Positions 8,305-16,237 of a stretch of 25,745 bases of DNA are shown in pieces. Below the pieces are notes generated by a model. It saw nothing but the letters and a program-made list of their open reading frames with translations. It did no database searches and was not told the DNA's origin. The DNA is taken from positions 1 to 25,745 of the forward strand of contig JBGAWJ010000011.1 in the NCBI GenBank assembly GCA_044227605.1. Reading direction: 5' to 3'. How positions within the stretch are numbered: position 1 is the stretch's first letter; each line of letters starts with the position of its first letter. The translations under genes and the position numbers were made by a program. The DNA comes from JAEUKQ01 sp044227605 (GTDB taxonomy: Bacteria > Pseudomonadota > Alphaproteobacteria > JAEUKQ01).

Positions 8305-9136
8305 AGGGCGTATTTTATCAATTGCCGGTTCTGACTCAGGGGGCGGCGCTGGCATCCAGGGGGATATTAAGACGATTACGGCGCTTGGCGGCTATGCCAT
8401 GACTGCCATCACCGCGTTAACCGCCCAAAACACCCAAGCAGTGCAGGGTATCTACCCGGTACCTGAAGCTTTTGTGAAGCTCCAAATCCAAATGGTCATC
8501 GACGATTTAGGAGTGGATGCAATCAAAACAGGAATGCTTGCGAATGCGGGTATAATCGATATGCTGGCAAATATGATATCTGGCTTGAATGTACCGGTGG
8601 TAGTGGATCCGGTGATGGTTGCCAAAGGCGGATCGGTTTTGCTTGATCCCTCTGCTATTTCTAGCTTAACCCAGAAATTATTTCCCCACGCTTATTTGGT
8701 TACCCCCAACATCCCAGAAGCTGCTTTATTGTTGGGCCGAAATATTCATGATGTAAAAAGTATGGTTAAAGCGGCTCAAGACCTTTTGTCATTTGGGCCG
8801 CAAGCAGTTTTGTTAAAAGGGGGGCATTTGCCGGAAGGGGATATTTACGATGTATTAATAACAAAGTCGGGTCAAAAGAAAATTTTTAAGAACCCCCGCT
8901 TACAGACGCTACATACCCATGGGACGGGATGTACGTTATCGTCCGCTATTGCTACGGGTTTAGCACAAGGGTTAAGTTTGAACCAAGCAGTTGGTCAAGC
9001 CCGTAACTTTGTGTGGCAGGCTATCTTATATGCGCCCGGTTTTGGAAAAGGACATGGGCCTTTGAACCATCAACTAACTATTAAACCCTTTCACGTTGCC
9101 CACCAATTAATCAAAAAAACATCCAAGGAGGGATAA
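8279..9136 (+). CDS. thiD: Hydroxymethylpyrimidine/phosphomethylpyrimidine kinase ThiD
   Basis: ThiD phosphorylates 4-amino-5-hydroxymethyl-2-methylpyrimidine and its monophosphate in thiamine synthesis. The 285-aa ribokinase-like protein shows the N-terminal SIAGSDSGGGAGIQGD, AITALTAQNT, KTGMLAN and DPVMVAKGG. The anion-hole/catalytic segment is HTHGTGCTLSSAIA near residue 212. Its start lies inside the last 26 bp of glmM in another frame (ATG 8279, or ATG 8285 two codons in), so translation is probably coupled. The stop at 9134-9136 overlaps the purA Shine-Dalgarno region. No other thi gene and no TPP riboswitch is visible here, so the gene seems to be expressed with its housekeeping neighbours. 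Confidence 0.94.
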   Translation: MPMKPTFPKGRILSIAGSDSGGGAGIQGDIKTITALGGYAMTAITALTAQNTQAVQGIYPVPEAFVKLQIQMVIDDLGVDAIKTGMLANAGIIDMLANMISGLNVPVVVDPVMVAKGGSVLLDPSAISSLTQKLFPHAYLVTPNIPEAALLLGRNIHDVKSMVKAAQDLLSFGPQAVLLKGGHLPEGDIYDVLITKSGQKKIFKNPRLQTLHTHGTGCTLSSAIATGLAQGLSLNQAVGQARNFVWQAILYAPGFGKGHGPLNHQLTIKPFHVAHQLIKKTSKEG

Positions 9137-9142
9137 TTTATC

Positions 9143-10438
9143 ATGGCAAATATTGTTGTTCTAGGGTTGCAATGGGGGGATGAGGGGAAAGGAAAGGTCA
9201 TTGATTATTTGGCAGAAAAAGCCCAAGTAGTTGTGCGTTTCCAAGGCGGTCATAATGCTGGGCATACGTTGGTGATTGACCAGCAAGTTTTTAAACTCAG
9301 TCTATTGCCTTCATCCATTGTCCGTCCGGAAAAATTGGCAATCATCGGTAATGGCGTGGTTGTTGATCCTTGGGCTTTATTTAAAGAAATGGATGCGTTG
9401 ATCGAAAGGGGGATTAGAATATCCCCAGCAAATCTGGCAATTGCCGAAAATGCCTGTTTGATTTTGCCGTTGCATGCGGAACTTGACCGCGGGCGTGAGC
9501 AACAGCAGGAGGGTCAGAAAATCGGGACAACCGGTCGGGGAATAGGGCCTGCTTATGAAGATAAGGTAGGTAGGCGCGCCATCCGCATGGCCGATTTACA
9601 GGAGCCGGATTTCTTAAGGCAACGCCTTAAAAATCTGTTAGCCCATCACCATCCTTTGCGACGGGGTTTAGGGATGCCTGCAGTTAAAGAAGAAGAGCTA
9701 TTTGAACAATTGTGCCTGTTATCGAAACGCTTAACACCTTTCCTTCAGCCTATTCCCTTACTTTTAGAACAGCATCAGCAGAAAAAACATCATATTTTGT
9801 TTGAAGGTGCCCAGGGGGCACTGCTTGACGTTGACCATGGCACTTATCCCTATGTTACCTCATCAAACACATTGACGGGACAGGCTTTTAGCGGAGCAGG
9901 TTTCTATCAACCAACTTTGGTCACGGGCATTATGAAAGCCTATACCACCAGGGTTGGTAACGGACCCTTCCCAACCGAGGATGTAGGGAAAGATGGCGAA
10001 AAATTAGGAGAAAAAGGCCATGAGTTCGGCACCGTTACAGGTCGAAAACGCCGATGTGGCTGGTTTGATTCTGTACTGGTCAAACAAGCCATCCGTTTAA
10101 GTGGTGCAAAAGCTTTGGTGATCACCAAGTTGGATGTGCTTGACGAATTTGAAAAAATTAAAGTAGGAGTTGGCTATCATATCGACGGACTGCTATACCA
10201 TCATTTGCCAGCTTCACCCTTATTACAAGAACGTGCTATCCCAATTTACCGGGAATTTTCGGGGTGGAAAACCTCCTTGAAGGGTCTGAAAGATTGGCAA
10301 CAACTGCCCCTGGCGGCAAAGCAATATATCCGAGCATTAGAGGATTTATTAAGCGTGCCCGTGATGTTGATATCAACTAGTCCTGAACGCCAAGATATGA
10401 TTGTTCGCCAAGATCTATTTTCATTTTCCGCCCACTGA
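9143..10438 (+). CDS. purA: Adenylosuccinate synthetase PurA
   Basis: PurA makes adenylosuccinate from IMP, aspartate and GTP, the first committed step to AMP. The 431-aa product has the P-loop-like WGDEGKGK (residues 11-18, catalytic Asp13) and GGHNAGHT with His41. It also has GTTGRGIGPAYEDKVGRRAIRM (IMP site; the run is split here as GTTGRGIGPAYEDK and VGRRAIRM), FEGAQGALLDVDHGTYPYVT, and the base-binding ITKLDVLD near the C-terminus. A strong CAAGGAGGG Shine-Dalgarno sequence precedes ATG 9143 by about 10 bases and lies inside the end of thiD. The 3' end overlaps the opposing rpoH 3' end by 18 bp. Full length and intact. Confidence 0.97.
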   Translation: MANIVVLGLQWGDEGKGKVIDYLAEKAQVVVRFQGGHNAGHTLVIDQQVFKLSLLPSSIVRPEKLAIIGNGVVVDPWALFKEMDALIERGIRISPANLAIAENACLILPLHAELDRGREQQQEGQKIGTTGRGIGPAYEDKVGRRAIRMADLQEPDFLRQRLKNLLAHHHPLRRGLGMPAVKEEELFEQLCLLSKRLTPFLQPIPLLLEQHQQKKHHILFEGAQGALLDVDHGTYPYVTSSNTLTGQAFSGAGFYQPTLVTGIMKAYTTRVGNGPFPTEDVGKDGEKLGEKGHEFGTVTGRKRRCGWFDSVLVKQAIRLSGAKALVITKLDVLDEFEKIKVGVGYHIDGLLYHHLPASPLLQERAIPIYREFSGWKTSLKGLKDWQQLPLAAKQYIRALEDLLSVPVMLISTSPERQDMIVRQDLFSFSAH

Positions 10439-11350
10439 ACGCGGTTTAGGTAAAGCTGGCAACTGCTTGGGAGCAAGGGTTGACGAGTTAACTTGGGATT
10501 GAATGGATTTTTGAATTTTTTCAAAAGCCCTGCCTTCGATTTGCCGGACGCGCTCCCGGCTAATGCCGTATTTTTGGCTAAGATCATCTAAAGTTGCTGG
10601 TTCATCCTTAAGTCGCCTTTCAATTAAAATTTCCCGTTCTCTTGGCTTCAGTAGCTGGAAAGCAGCCGATACCAAGTGGCGTCGTTGCTGGGTTTCTTGA
10701 CGTTCGCCTAACGTTGTTTCTTGACTGGCGCTTGAATCTACCAACCAATCTTGCCATTCCCCTTCGCCATCTTCTTTCACAGTGGCATTTAAAGAAAAAT
10801 CCCCGTGGGAAAGGCGTCGGTTCATGTCAATCACTTCTTGATTAGACACTTGCAATTGTTTGGCAATTTCTGCAACATTATCAGGCGCTATATCGCCATC
10901 TTCCATCAATTGCAATTTATTTTTGACTTTGCGTAAATTGAAAAATAACTTTTTTTGGGCGGCAGTCGTCCCAATTTTGACCAAAGACCAGGAATGCAGG
11001 ATATATTCCTGGATGGAAGCCCGGATCCACCAGATGGCATAGGTCGCTAAACGAAACCCGCGATCTGGTTCAAATTTCTTCACCGCCTGCATCATGCCGA
11101 TATTACCTTCGGAAATCAGCTCACTCAACGGTAAGCCGTAGCCCCGATAGCCTGAAGCCACCTTTGCAACCAGGCGTAAATGACTGGTCACTAGCTGTTG
11201 GGCGGCTTGGAGATCTGCATGTTCTTGCCAACGTTTGGCTAGCATATACTCTTGATTAGCCTCGAGCACCGGAAACTTTCTAATTTCCTGCATATACCTT
11301 GCAAGGCCACTCTCTCCACTAAGAACGGGAAGCTGAGCGGTTTGGGCCAT
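10421..11350 (-). CDS. rpoH: RNA polymerase heat-shock sigma factor RpoH (sigma32)
   Basis: This is a group 3 sigma factor directing heat-shock transcription. The 309-aa product has region 2 (LVTSHLRLVAKVA, LISEGNIGMMQAVKKFEP, FATYAIWWIR-like LATYAIWWIR) and the diagnostic RpoH box QKKLFFNLRKVKN at about residues 132-144. Region 4.2 is a helix-turn-helix (LDDLSQKYGISRERVRQIEGRAFEKI). A TAAGGAG Shine-Dalgarno sequence lies 9 bases before the ATG. It is downstream of rluD on the same strand with an 86-bp gap that could hold its promoter, but only weak matches are visible. The last 18 bp overlap purA tail to tail. Alphaproteobacteria may have several RpoH paralogs; which one this is cannot be judged here. 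Confidence 0.95.
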   Translation of the reverse strand: MAQTAQLPVLSGESGLARYMQEIRKFPVLEANQEYMLAKRWQEHADLQAAQQLVTSHLRLVAKVASGYRGYGLPLSELISEGNIGMMQAVKKFEPDRGFRLATYAIWWIRASIQEYILHSWSLVKIGTTAAQKKLFFNLRKVKNKLQLMEDGDIAPDNVAEIAKQLQVSNQEVIDMNRRLSHGDFSLNATVKEDGEGEWQDWLVDSSASQETTLGERQETQQRRHLVSAAFQLLKPREREILIERRLKDEPATLDDLSQKYGISRERVRQIEGRAFEKIQKSIQSQVNSSTLAPKQLPALPKPRSVGGK

Positions 11351-11436
11351 TCATGACACTCCTTAAAATACAATAGCTATTTTAATAGCAATATAGAGAT
11401 AGTATATTCTGACCAACAACAATAGTAGAGAAAAAT

Positions 11437-12438
11437 TTATTTTTGATCTTCAGGAAATTGCTGCAGATATTCAATTAGAGTTACCATATCTGTAGGCAAA
11501 TCCCTTTCCCAATATAGGTACTGGCTGGTTTTGGGATGAATAAAGCCCAGGCTGAACGCATGCAGGGCTTGGCGGGAAAAACGGTGAAAATAATCAAGGG
11601 CGACCTTGCTTAGTTGGGTTTTCCGGGCGGCAGTTAAGCTTGTATAAACGGGATCGCCTACGATTGGACAACCAAAATGTGACAAATGCACCCTAATTTG
11701 GTGAGTACGCCCGGTTTCAAGCCGACATTTAACCAGGCTTGCAACGCGCCGGATGGGTTGAATCAACGCATAATTTGTCGCGGCACTTTTCCCACCCTTT
11801 TGGACGACGGCCATTTTTTTGCGGTTAATTGGATGCCTGCCGATATTTCCTTCAATCCGCCCTTGGGTCGGTTGGATAATCCCCCAAACCACTGCCAGAT
11901 ATTCCCGCCTGATCTGGCGGTCTGCAAATGCTTGGGACAAAGGTTGGTGGGTTTTATCATTTTTGGCAATAACCATCAGACCGCTGGTATCTTTATCTAA
12001 ACGGTGGACGATACCTGGGCGTTTCACGCCGCCAATTCCCGATAAAGAATTGCCACAATGGGCAAGCAAGGCATTCACTAAAGTATGGTCGGGGTTGCCG
12101 GGGGCGGGGTGAACCGTAAGGCCAGCCTGCTTGTTGATCACCAGTAAATCTTCGTCTTCATACAAGATATCTAAAGGCAGTGCTTGGGCCAGGGGTAAAG
12201 CAGCAGTGGGTTGCGGGATTTGGATATGGAAGGTTTGGGCCGGACGCACTTTAAAAGCGGGGGTTATTTTAAAAATGCCGCTATGTTCTTGGACATGACC
12301 CTGTTCAATCAAATCCTTGATCCGGCTGCGGGAAAAATCAGCCAACATTTTACTTAACCAACGATCCAACCGTTCGCCGCTGTCGGCAATGTCAACCGTT
12401 ATCTGAAAATTACGAAAGTCCTTGAAATTTTCTGCCAT
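11437..12438 (-). CDS. rluD: RluD-type 23S rRNA pseudouridine synthase
   Basis: This is a RluA/RluD-family enzyme that isomerises uridines in 23S rRNA (in E. coli RluD: helix 69 positions 1911, 1915, 1917). The 333-aa product has an N-terminal S4 RNA-binding domain (about residues 20-75, GERLDRWLSKML to FKVRPAQTF). The catalytic domain carries INKQAGLTVHPAPGN, the signature HRLDKDTSGLMVIAKN with catalytic Asp148, and RLETGRTHQIRVHL. The domain layout and length fit RluD better than RluA (no S4 domain) or RluC; site specificity is inferred. ATG 12438 lacks an obvious Shine-Dalgarno sequence. It is divergent from a small membrane-protein gene 47 bp away and upstream of rpoH. Confidence 0.9.
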   Translation of the reverse strand: MAENFKDFRNFQITVDIADSGERLDRWLSKMLADFSRSRIKDLIEQGHVQEHSGIFKITPAFKVRPAQTFHIQIPQPTAALPLAQALPLDILYEDEDLLVINKQAGLTVHPAPGNPDHTLVNALLAHCGNSLSGIGGVKRPGIVHRLDKDTSGLMVIAKNDKTHQPLSQAFADRQIRREYLAVVWGIIQPTQGRIEGNIGRHPINRKKMAVVQKGGKSAATNYALIQPIRRVASLVKCRLETGRTHQIRVHLSHFGCPIVGDPVYTSLTAARKTQLSKVALDYFHRFSRQALHAFSLGFIHPKTSQYLYWERDLPTDMVTLIEYLQQFPEDQK

Positions 12439-12485
12439 TTTGTCAATACACTACAGGGTTCGTTCTATTCAAAAAGGATACATCC

Positions 12486-12779
12486 ATGAAAACACTGAAA
12501 ATAACAATTGTCGGAATGAGTGTTCTGATCATTGCGGCGGTTATTTTGATTATTTACACGATTGCTGGCGGCTTTAACAGCAGCCCTTCCACCAGCACCG
12601 AAATATATCATCGTTTGGTTGAAATGCCAGGGGATTGTCGCCCGACCAATATGACCCCGGTTGGGGGTTTGGTCGTATTGTCGGTATCGGGGACATCCGC
12701 TTGCCCCCAACTTGTCATTATTAATCCGGCAGATGGTCATGTTATTGGTGATTGGCAATTCATCAATAAACCCAAGTAA
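12486..12779 (+). CDS. Small membrane-anchored protein, DUF6476-like
   Basis: 97 aa. One N-terminal transmembrane helix (about residues 7-28, a run of Ile/Val/Leu/Ala after a short basic start) is followed by a roughly 65-residue soluble tail. The tail contains RLVEMPGDCRPTNM, GGLVVLSVSG and the ending QLVIINPADGHVIGDWQF. AAAAAGGA lies about 8 bases before the ATG, so it looks translated. It is divergent from rluD. I recall short single-helix proteins of this pattern (strand motif ending in V-(I/V)-(I/D)-P-A-(D/T)-G) next to rluD in other alphaproteobacteria, annotated DUF6476. That match is from memory, not a search. Function unknown. It ends 13 bp from the opposing MFS gene. Confidence 0.72.
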   Translation: MKTLKITIVGMSVLIIAAVILIIYTIAGGFNSSPSTSTEIYHRLVEMPGDCRPTNMTPVGGLVVLSVSGTSACPQLVIINPADGHVIGDWQFINKPK

Positions 12780-12792
12780 AACAAGCTTTGCT

Positions 12793-14046
12793 TTACGGCA
12801 GGTTGGAACGTTTCCTATATAATAGGGCAATTCCTGCAAATCCACAAATCAAGCCAGTAATGGCAAAAATCAATCGTAGGCCAAGCATTTCCGAAAGCCA
12901 ACCAAGCAACGCACCCCCAGCCGCCAGCCCGCCCCGGAAAGCCAGATAATACATGCTGACGGCGCGGCTGCGCATATCGCCTCGCACGTGGCTTTGGATA
13001 ACCATTAGGCTGCCTATACCATTCATGACAAAGCTAAAGCCCAGCAGTATACTAAAAAAACAACTTACCCATAAATGGGAGGTACTAACAAAACCTGCCA
13101 TGCTAATCCCTATCAGCGCGAGACTGAAGGTTGGGATTTGCAATATATATTTTTTGGCAAACTGCGACAAAAAGAAACCGGATAAGAATGCGCCCACCCC
13201 CATACAAGCCAATAACCAGCTAAATCCATAATGAGCGCTGTGGAAAATCTTGTCGGAAAACGCCGGGAACATATCAATCACGGGCCTAGCTAACAAGGTT
13301 CCAACTAACACAATCAACAGGGAGCTTGAAATACGGGGGTGGTGAAAACTGTATTTTGCCCCCTCCATAATTTGTTGCCATAAATTGGTTTTACCGGCGG
13401 CTGCAAGGGATGATTCCTGATTAAGCCTTAAGCCACGCAAACACAATAAATACCAAAGTAAACTTAAACCATTAGCGATAAATAATCCTTCCATGCCGAT
13501 GTAGGCAATAATGGGGATGGCAATCAAAGGCCCTAAAAATCGGGATAGGTTAAACATCATGGTGGAAATGGCAATAGCGGTTGGAATTTGTTGTTGCTCA
13601 ACCAAGGCTGGCGGGATAAGGGCGGCAGCTGGTTGTAAAAAAGAGAAAACGGTTCCTTGAAAGCACATCACCGCTATAATAAGCCCAGGTGTTAGAAAAT
13701 TGCCATACATGCTGGCCACTAAAAACAATGATTGCACCATCAGCAATATTTGGCTAATGGCCACTAGTTTTTTGATTGACATACGGTCACCGATGACACC
13801 GCCAATCAGCCCAAAAAAAAGGGTTGGGATCAATTCCGAAAAAGCCACCAACCCTAAGAAAAATTCAGAATGGGTCAGATCCCACGCGGTTAACCCTATG
13901 CCGGTGCGTTGGATCCAATTCCCAAGCAAGGTGGCCGCATAACCAAAAAAATAACGGCGGTATCGTTGGTTGTTAAAAACCAAGCGAATATCGCTGGGAA
14001 CCAGAAAATGTAAAGATAACATCCGCAAAGATTTCACTATCGACAC
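12793..14046 (-). CDS. MFS transporter (MFS_3 / EntS-like exporter family)
   Basis: The 417-aa integral membrane protein has about 12 hydrophobic helices. It shows YFFGYAATLLGNWIQRTGIGLTAWDLT at the first helix (split: GYAATLLGNW and IQRTGIGLTAW), the MFS motif-A-like loop GGVIGDRMSIKK between helices 2 and 3, a helix 4 with Gly/Pro, and a repeat of the pattern after the central loop. The N-terminal wording resembles the MFS_3/enterobactin-exporter EntS group, which includes siderophore and drug exporters; substrate cannot be inferred. The GTG start at 14046 has no clear Shine-Dalgarno sequence; ATG 14022 is an alternative. It is divergent from threonine aldolase and convergent with the small membrane protein. 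No regulator is adjacent. Confidence 0.85.
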   Translation of the reverse strand: MSIVKSLRMLSLHFLVPSDIRLVFNNQRYRRYFFGYAATLLGNWIQRTGIGLTAWDLTHSEFFLGLVAFSELIPTLFFGLIGGVIGDRMSIKKLVAISQILLMVQSLFLVASMYGNFLTPGLIIAVMCFQGTVFSFLQPAAALIPPALVEQQQIPTAIAISTMMFNLSRFLGPLIAIPIIAYIGMEGLFIANGLSLLWYLLCLRGLRLNQESSLAAAGKTNLWQQIMEGAKYSFHHPRISSSLLIVLVGTLLARPVIDMFPAFSDKIFHSAHYGFSWLLACMGVGAFLSGFFLSQFAKKYILQIPTFSLALIGISMAGFVSTSHLWVSCFFSILLGFSFVMNGIGSLMVIQSHVRGDMRSRAVSMYYLAFRGGLAAGGALLGWLSEMLGLRLIFAITGLICGFAGIALLYRKRSNLP

Positions 14047-14184
14047 TAAATAGGTAATTTAAGAATTTTTCTTATTTATTATTATAGAGTTTTTAAAGGG
14101 TAAGGAACGACAAAATAACCTTATGCCTTTTGCCCCATATTATGTTAGGGATTTACAGGTAAAAGTTTTTTATAAGGATTAGCC

Positions 14185-15234
14185 ATGGCAAAGCTTATAT
14201 ATGATTTTCGCAGTGATAATGTCAGCGGGATCATCCCCGAAGTTTTACAATCCATTATTCAGGAAAACCAACATTCAACCGATACTCCTTACGGTGATGA
14301 TGAGGTGACTAAAAAACTGCAAGGGCAATTGGCAGATTTTTTCAACCATGAGGTTTTGGTTTTCCCCGTTATCTCAGGGACAGCTGCGAATGCCTTGGCC
14401 TTGGCAAATATTACCCCGCCTTACGGGGCGATTTATTGCCACGAACAAGCCCATATCCATATGGATGAATGTGGCGCGCCCGAATTTTTCACAGGCGGGG
14501 CTAAATTGGTATTGTTACCTGGCAATAATGGTAAGTTTGGGCCGGAAATTTTAAACAGTGCCTTAAAAAATGCTGGCAAGGGTGTTAAGCACCATGTGCA
14601 GCCAGCGGCTGTCAGCATAACGCAGGCAACGGAGGCCGGAACCGTTTATACGCCAGCTGAAATTACAGCCATTGCTAAGCTTACGCAAGAACATGGATTA
14701 TCTTTGCATATGGATGGATCGCGTTTTGCCAATGCTTTGGCTTATTTAAAATGCAGTCCAGCGGATATGAGTTGGAAAGCAGGGGTTGATGTATTAAGTT
14801 TAGGAACAACCAAAGCTGGGGGGATGGGGGCGGAAGCAATTGTTTTTTTCAAAAAAGATTTAGCCAAAGGGTTTGAGTACCGCTTAAAAAGATCAGGCCA
14901 TATTATTTCAAAAATGCGTTTCGTAAGTTGCCAATTGCAAGCCTATTGGCAAAAAGGAGTGTGGGATAAATATGCGGGCCATGCTAACCAAATGGCTAAA
15001 TTGTTAGCGGTGGGATTACAGAAAAACCCGTCGGTTAAACTACTATATCCGGTAGAAGCCAATGAAGTGTTTGTATGGCTGCCGCAAGCTTTGATTGGTT
15101 CTTTGCAAACCCAAGGCGCCAAGTTCTATGATTGGCAAAAGGATGATAAAGGCGCTGTCATCCGCCTGGTAACATCCTTTGCCACAAAGAAGGAAATGGT
15201 TGAAGGGTTTTTAAGGTTGATTATTAACTCATAG
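14185..15234 (+). CDS. ltaE: Low-specificity L-threonine aldolase
   Basis: This PLP enzyme cleaves L-threonine/allo-threonine to glycine and acetaldehyde. The 349-aa product belongs to the beta-eliminating lyase fold: FRSDNVSG at the start, YGDDE, SGTAANALAL (PLP phosphate), and CHEQAHIHMDECGAPE with His90 likely stacking on PLP. It also has LHMDGSRFANAL, where Asp would hold the pyridine nitrogen, and the Schiff-base lysine in SLGTTKAGG (Lys210). An ATAAGGA Shine-Dalgarno sequence lies 7 bases before ATG 14185. It is a single gene in its own transcription unit. A bulged hairpin (CATCCAAA 15255-15262 with TTTGGGATG 15273-15281) lies just downstream but has no T-run. Confidence 0.9.
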   Translation: MAKLIYDFRSDNVSGIIPEVLQSIIQENQHSTDTPYGDDEVTKKLQGQLADFFNHEVLVFPVISGTAANALALANITPPYGAIYCHEQAHIHMDECGAPEFFTGGAKLVLLPGNNGKFGPEILNSALKNAGKGVKHHVQPAAVSITQATEAGTVYTPAEITAIAKLTQEHGLSLHMDGSRFANALAYLKCSPADMSWKAGVDVLSLGTTKAGGMGAEAIVFFKKDLAKGFEYRLKRSGHIISKMRFVSCQLQAYWQKGVWDKYAGHANQMAKLLAVGLQKNPSVKLLYPVEANEVFVWLPQALIGSLQTQGAKFYDWQKDDKGAVIRLVTSFATKKEMVEGFLRLIINS

Positions 15235-15354
15235 GAATTCTATTTTCCCCAGGCCATCCAAAGCTTGCAAGGTTTGGGATGAATAAAGGGTTGCCAGCGC
15301 CAAATTCCAGTCAACAGAATAGGGAATATTTACATGTTACTTGTCTTGGAGCAG

Positions 15355-15378
15355 AAAAAAATGCTGCTGATTCAGCAG
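15355..15378 (-). terminator. Intrinsic terminator of tRNA-Glu
   Basis: Read on the - strand, CTGCT-GAATC-AGCAG (15378 down to 15364) forms a hairpin, then CA, then seven T residues (15361-15355). It starts 3 bases beyond the CCA end of the tRNA gene. Clear intrinsic terminator geometry. Confidence 0.75.
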
Positions 15379-15381
15379 AAC

Positions 15382-15457
15382 TGGCGTCCCCAAGGGGATT
15401 CGAACCCCTGTTACCGCCGTGAGAGGGCAGCGTCCTAGGCCTCTAGACGATGGGGAC
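15382..15457 (-). tRNA. tRNA-Glu (anticodon CTC), CCA encoded
   Basis: The 76-nt cloverleaf closes fully. The acceptor GTCCCCA pairs with TGGGGAC, followed by discriminator G and an encoded CCA. The D arm contains GTCTAGAGGCCTAGGAC. The anticodon stem is CTGCC with GGCGG (one T-G wobble) around the loop CTCTCAC, giving anticodon CTC. The T arm is AGGGG-TTCGAAT-CCCCT. It differs from E. coli tRNA-Glu at only a few sites, and the anticodon is CTC rather than TTC, so it reads GAG only. A tRNA-Glu(TTC) must therefore exist elsewhere in the genome. It is transcribed alone, with its own terminator and promoter candidate. Confidence 0.97.
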
Positions 15458-15483
15458 ATCGTTAGATATCCAAGCATCTTGAA

Positions 15484-15512
15484 CTCATAATGAGTTTGGT
15501 GTAAATAATCAA
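15484..15512 (-). promoter_or_regulatory. Predicted promoter of tRNA-Glu with an overlapping palindrome
   Basis: On the - strand TTGATT (15512-15507) and TATGAG (15489-15484) are separated by 17 bp, placing a start about 20 bp before the tRNA 5' end. The -10 sits inside AACTCAT-A-ATGAGTT (15482-15496), a perfect 7-bp-arm palindrome that could be an operator or chance. Sequence-based prediction only. Confidence 0.4.
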
Positions 15513-15514
15513 GC

Positions 15515-15547
15515 AACAAACAAAAATAGTAATGATTTTTGTTTGTT
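15515..15547. repeat. Perfect 13-bp inverted repeat upstream of a membrane-protein gene
   Basis: AACAAACAAAAAT (15515-15527) and ATTTTTGTTTGTT (15535-15547) are perfect complements around the 7-base spacer AGTAATG. It lies 50 bp upstream of the gene at 15598 and immediately upstream of the tRNA-Glu promoter candidate. It is AT-rich, with a T-rich right arm, so it could be a weak terminator, an operator between two divergent units, or an mRNA hairpin. Confidence 0.6.
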
Positions 15548-15597
15548 ATTGAGCTGGCTATCAGGTGACCGCATGGTTGCTTAAGGAGGATTAAAAT

Positions 15598-16008
15598 ATG
15601 GTAGAAAGTAAAACTTTGCCAATATCTTTAAAAGCCGCCCGAGTTTTTTGTTATATTCACATTGTTTTATCATGTGTTTTAATAGCAGTCATGATACTGG
15701 CTTTAGATACAAGTTTATCGTCTCACGGTTTTTGGAATGGTATTAAAAGTGCTATCTATAAATTGGCGCAAAATAAGTTTAACCAGCCTGTTTATACGCC
15801 AGAGGCAGCGGGCAATTTGGTGGGAATAATTTTGCTTCCCCTATTGGTTGCCTGGGCCGCTTTGTGGAACATCCGTTCCCCAACAACGAGAAAATCTTAT
15901 ATTGTTTTGCTGCTTCTCATAGCCGTTGGGGTGATGGGATCTGTCGCTTTGTTGATTGCAGGCATTTGTTTTTTATTGCCGAAAGCGCGTCAGCATTTAA
16001 AATTCTAG
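15598..16008 (+). CDS. Uncharacterised small integral membrane protein
   Basis: 136 aa, not recognised. Three hydrophobic segments are predicted by eye at about residues 13-36, 71-92 and 101-127, with a polar loop between the first two that carries WNGIKSAIYKLAQNKFNQP. The start is well supported: a perfect AAGGAGG lies 8 bases before ATG 15598. It stands alone between a 13-bp inverted repeat and a 13-bp terminator-like hairpin. No catalytic motif is visible. It could be a DUF-type membrane protein; nothing more specific can be said. Confidence 0.75.
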   Translation: MVESKTLPISLKAARVFCYIHIVLSCVLIAVMILALDTSLSSHGFWNGIKSAIYKLAQNKFNQPVYTPEAAGNLVGIILLPLLVAWAALWNIRSPTTRKSYIVLLLLIAVGVMGSVALLIAGICFLLPKARQHLKF

Positions 16009-16128
16009 GGGCTATACCATCTAAGCAGGGATGCTAGGATGGAAATATGGGACTAAGACATTGTCGTATAAAGATAAATTAACCAGAAAATATTGAAAGT
16101 GGTTGATTAACAGCATTTTACAACAAGA

Positions 16129-16161
16129 AAGGGTCAGGAACTATCCGCGTTCCTGACCCTT
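16129..16161. terminator. Perfect 13-bp hairpin between convergent genes, probable bidirectional terminator
   Basis: AAGGGTCAGGAAC (16129-16141) and GTTCCTGACCCTT (16149-16161) form a perfect stem with loop TATCCGC. It lies between the 3' ends of the membrane-protein gene (16008, +) and the repeat protein (16238, -). Neither flank has a long T-run (TTCTTGTT on the - strand side), so termination is inferred from position and stem strength. Apart from this, 16009-16237 holds no gene. Confidence 0.6.
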
Positions 16162-16237
16162 AAGTAATTGTATGAGGGATTTTCTTTAGATTATTACTCT
16201 TACATTTTTGTCATATCCACCCTCTTACTAGTCCTCA

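Noticed and set aside
15255..15281. Terminator after threonine aldolase
   Set aside because: The hairpin has a bulge and is followed by AATAAAGGG with no T-run on the + strand, so termination is not supported.
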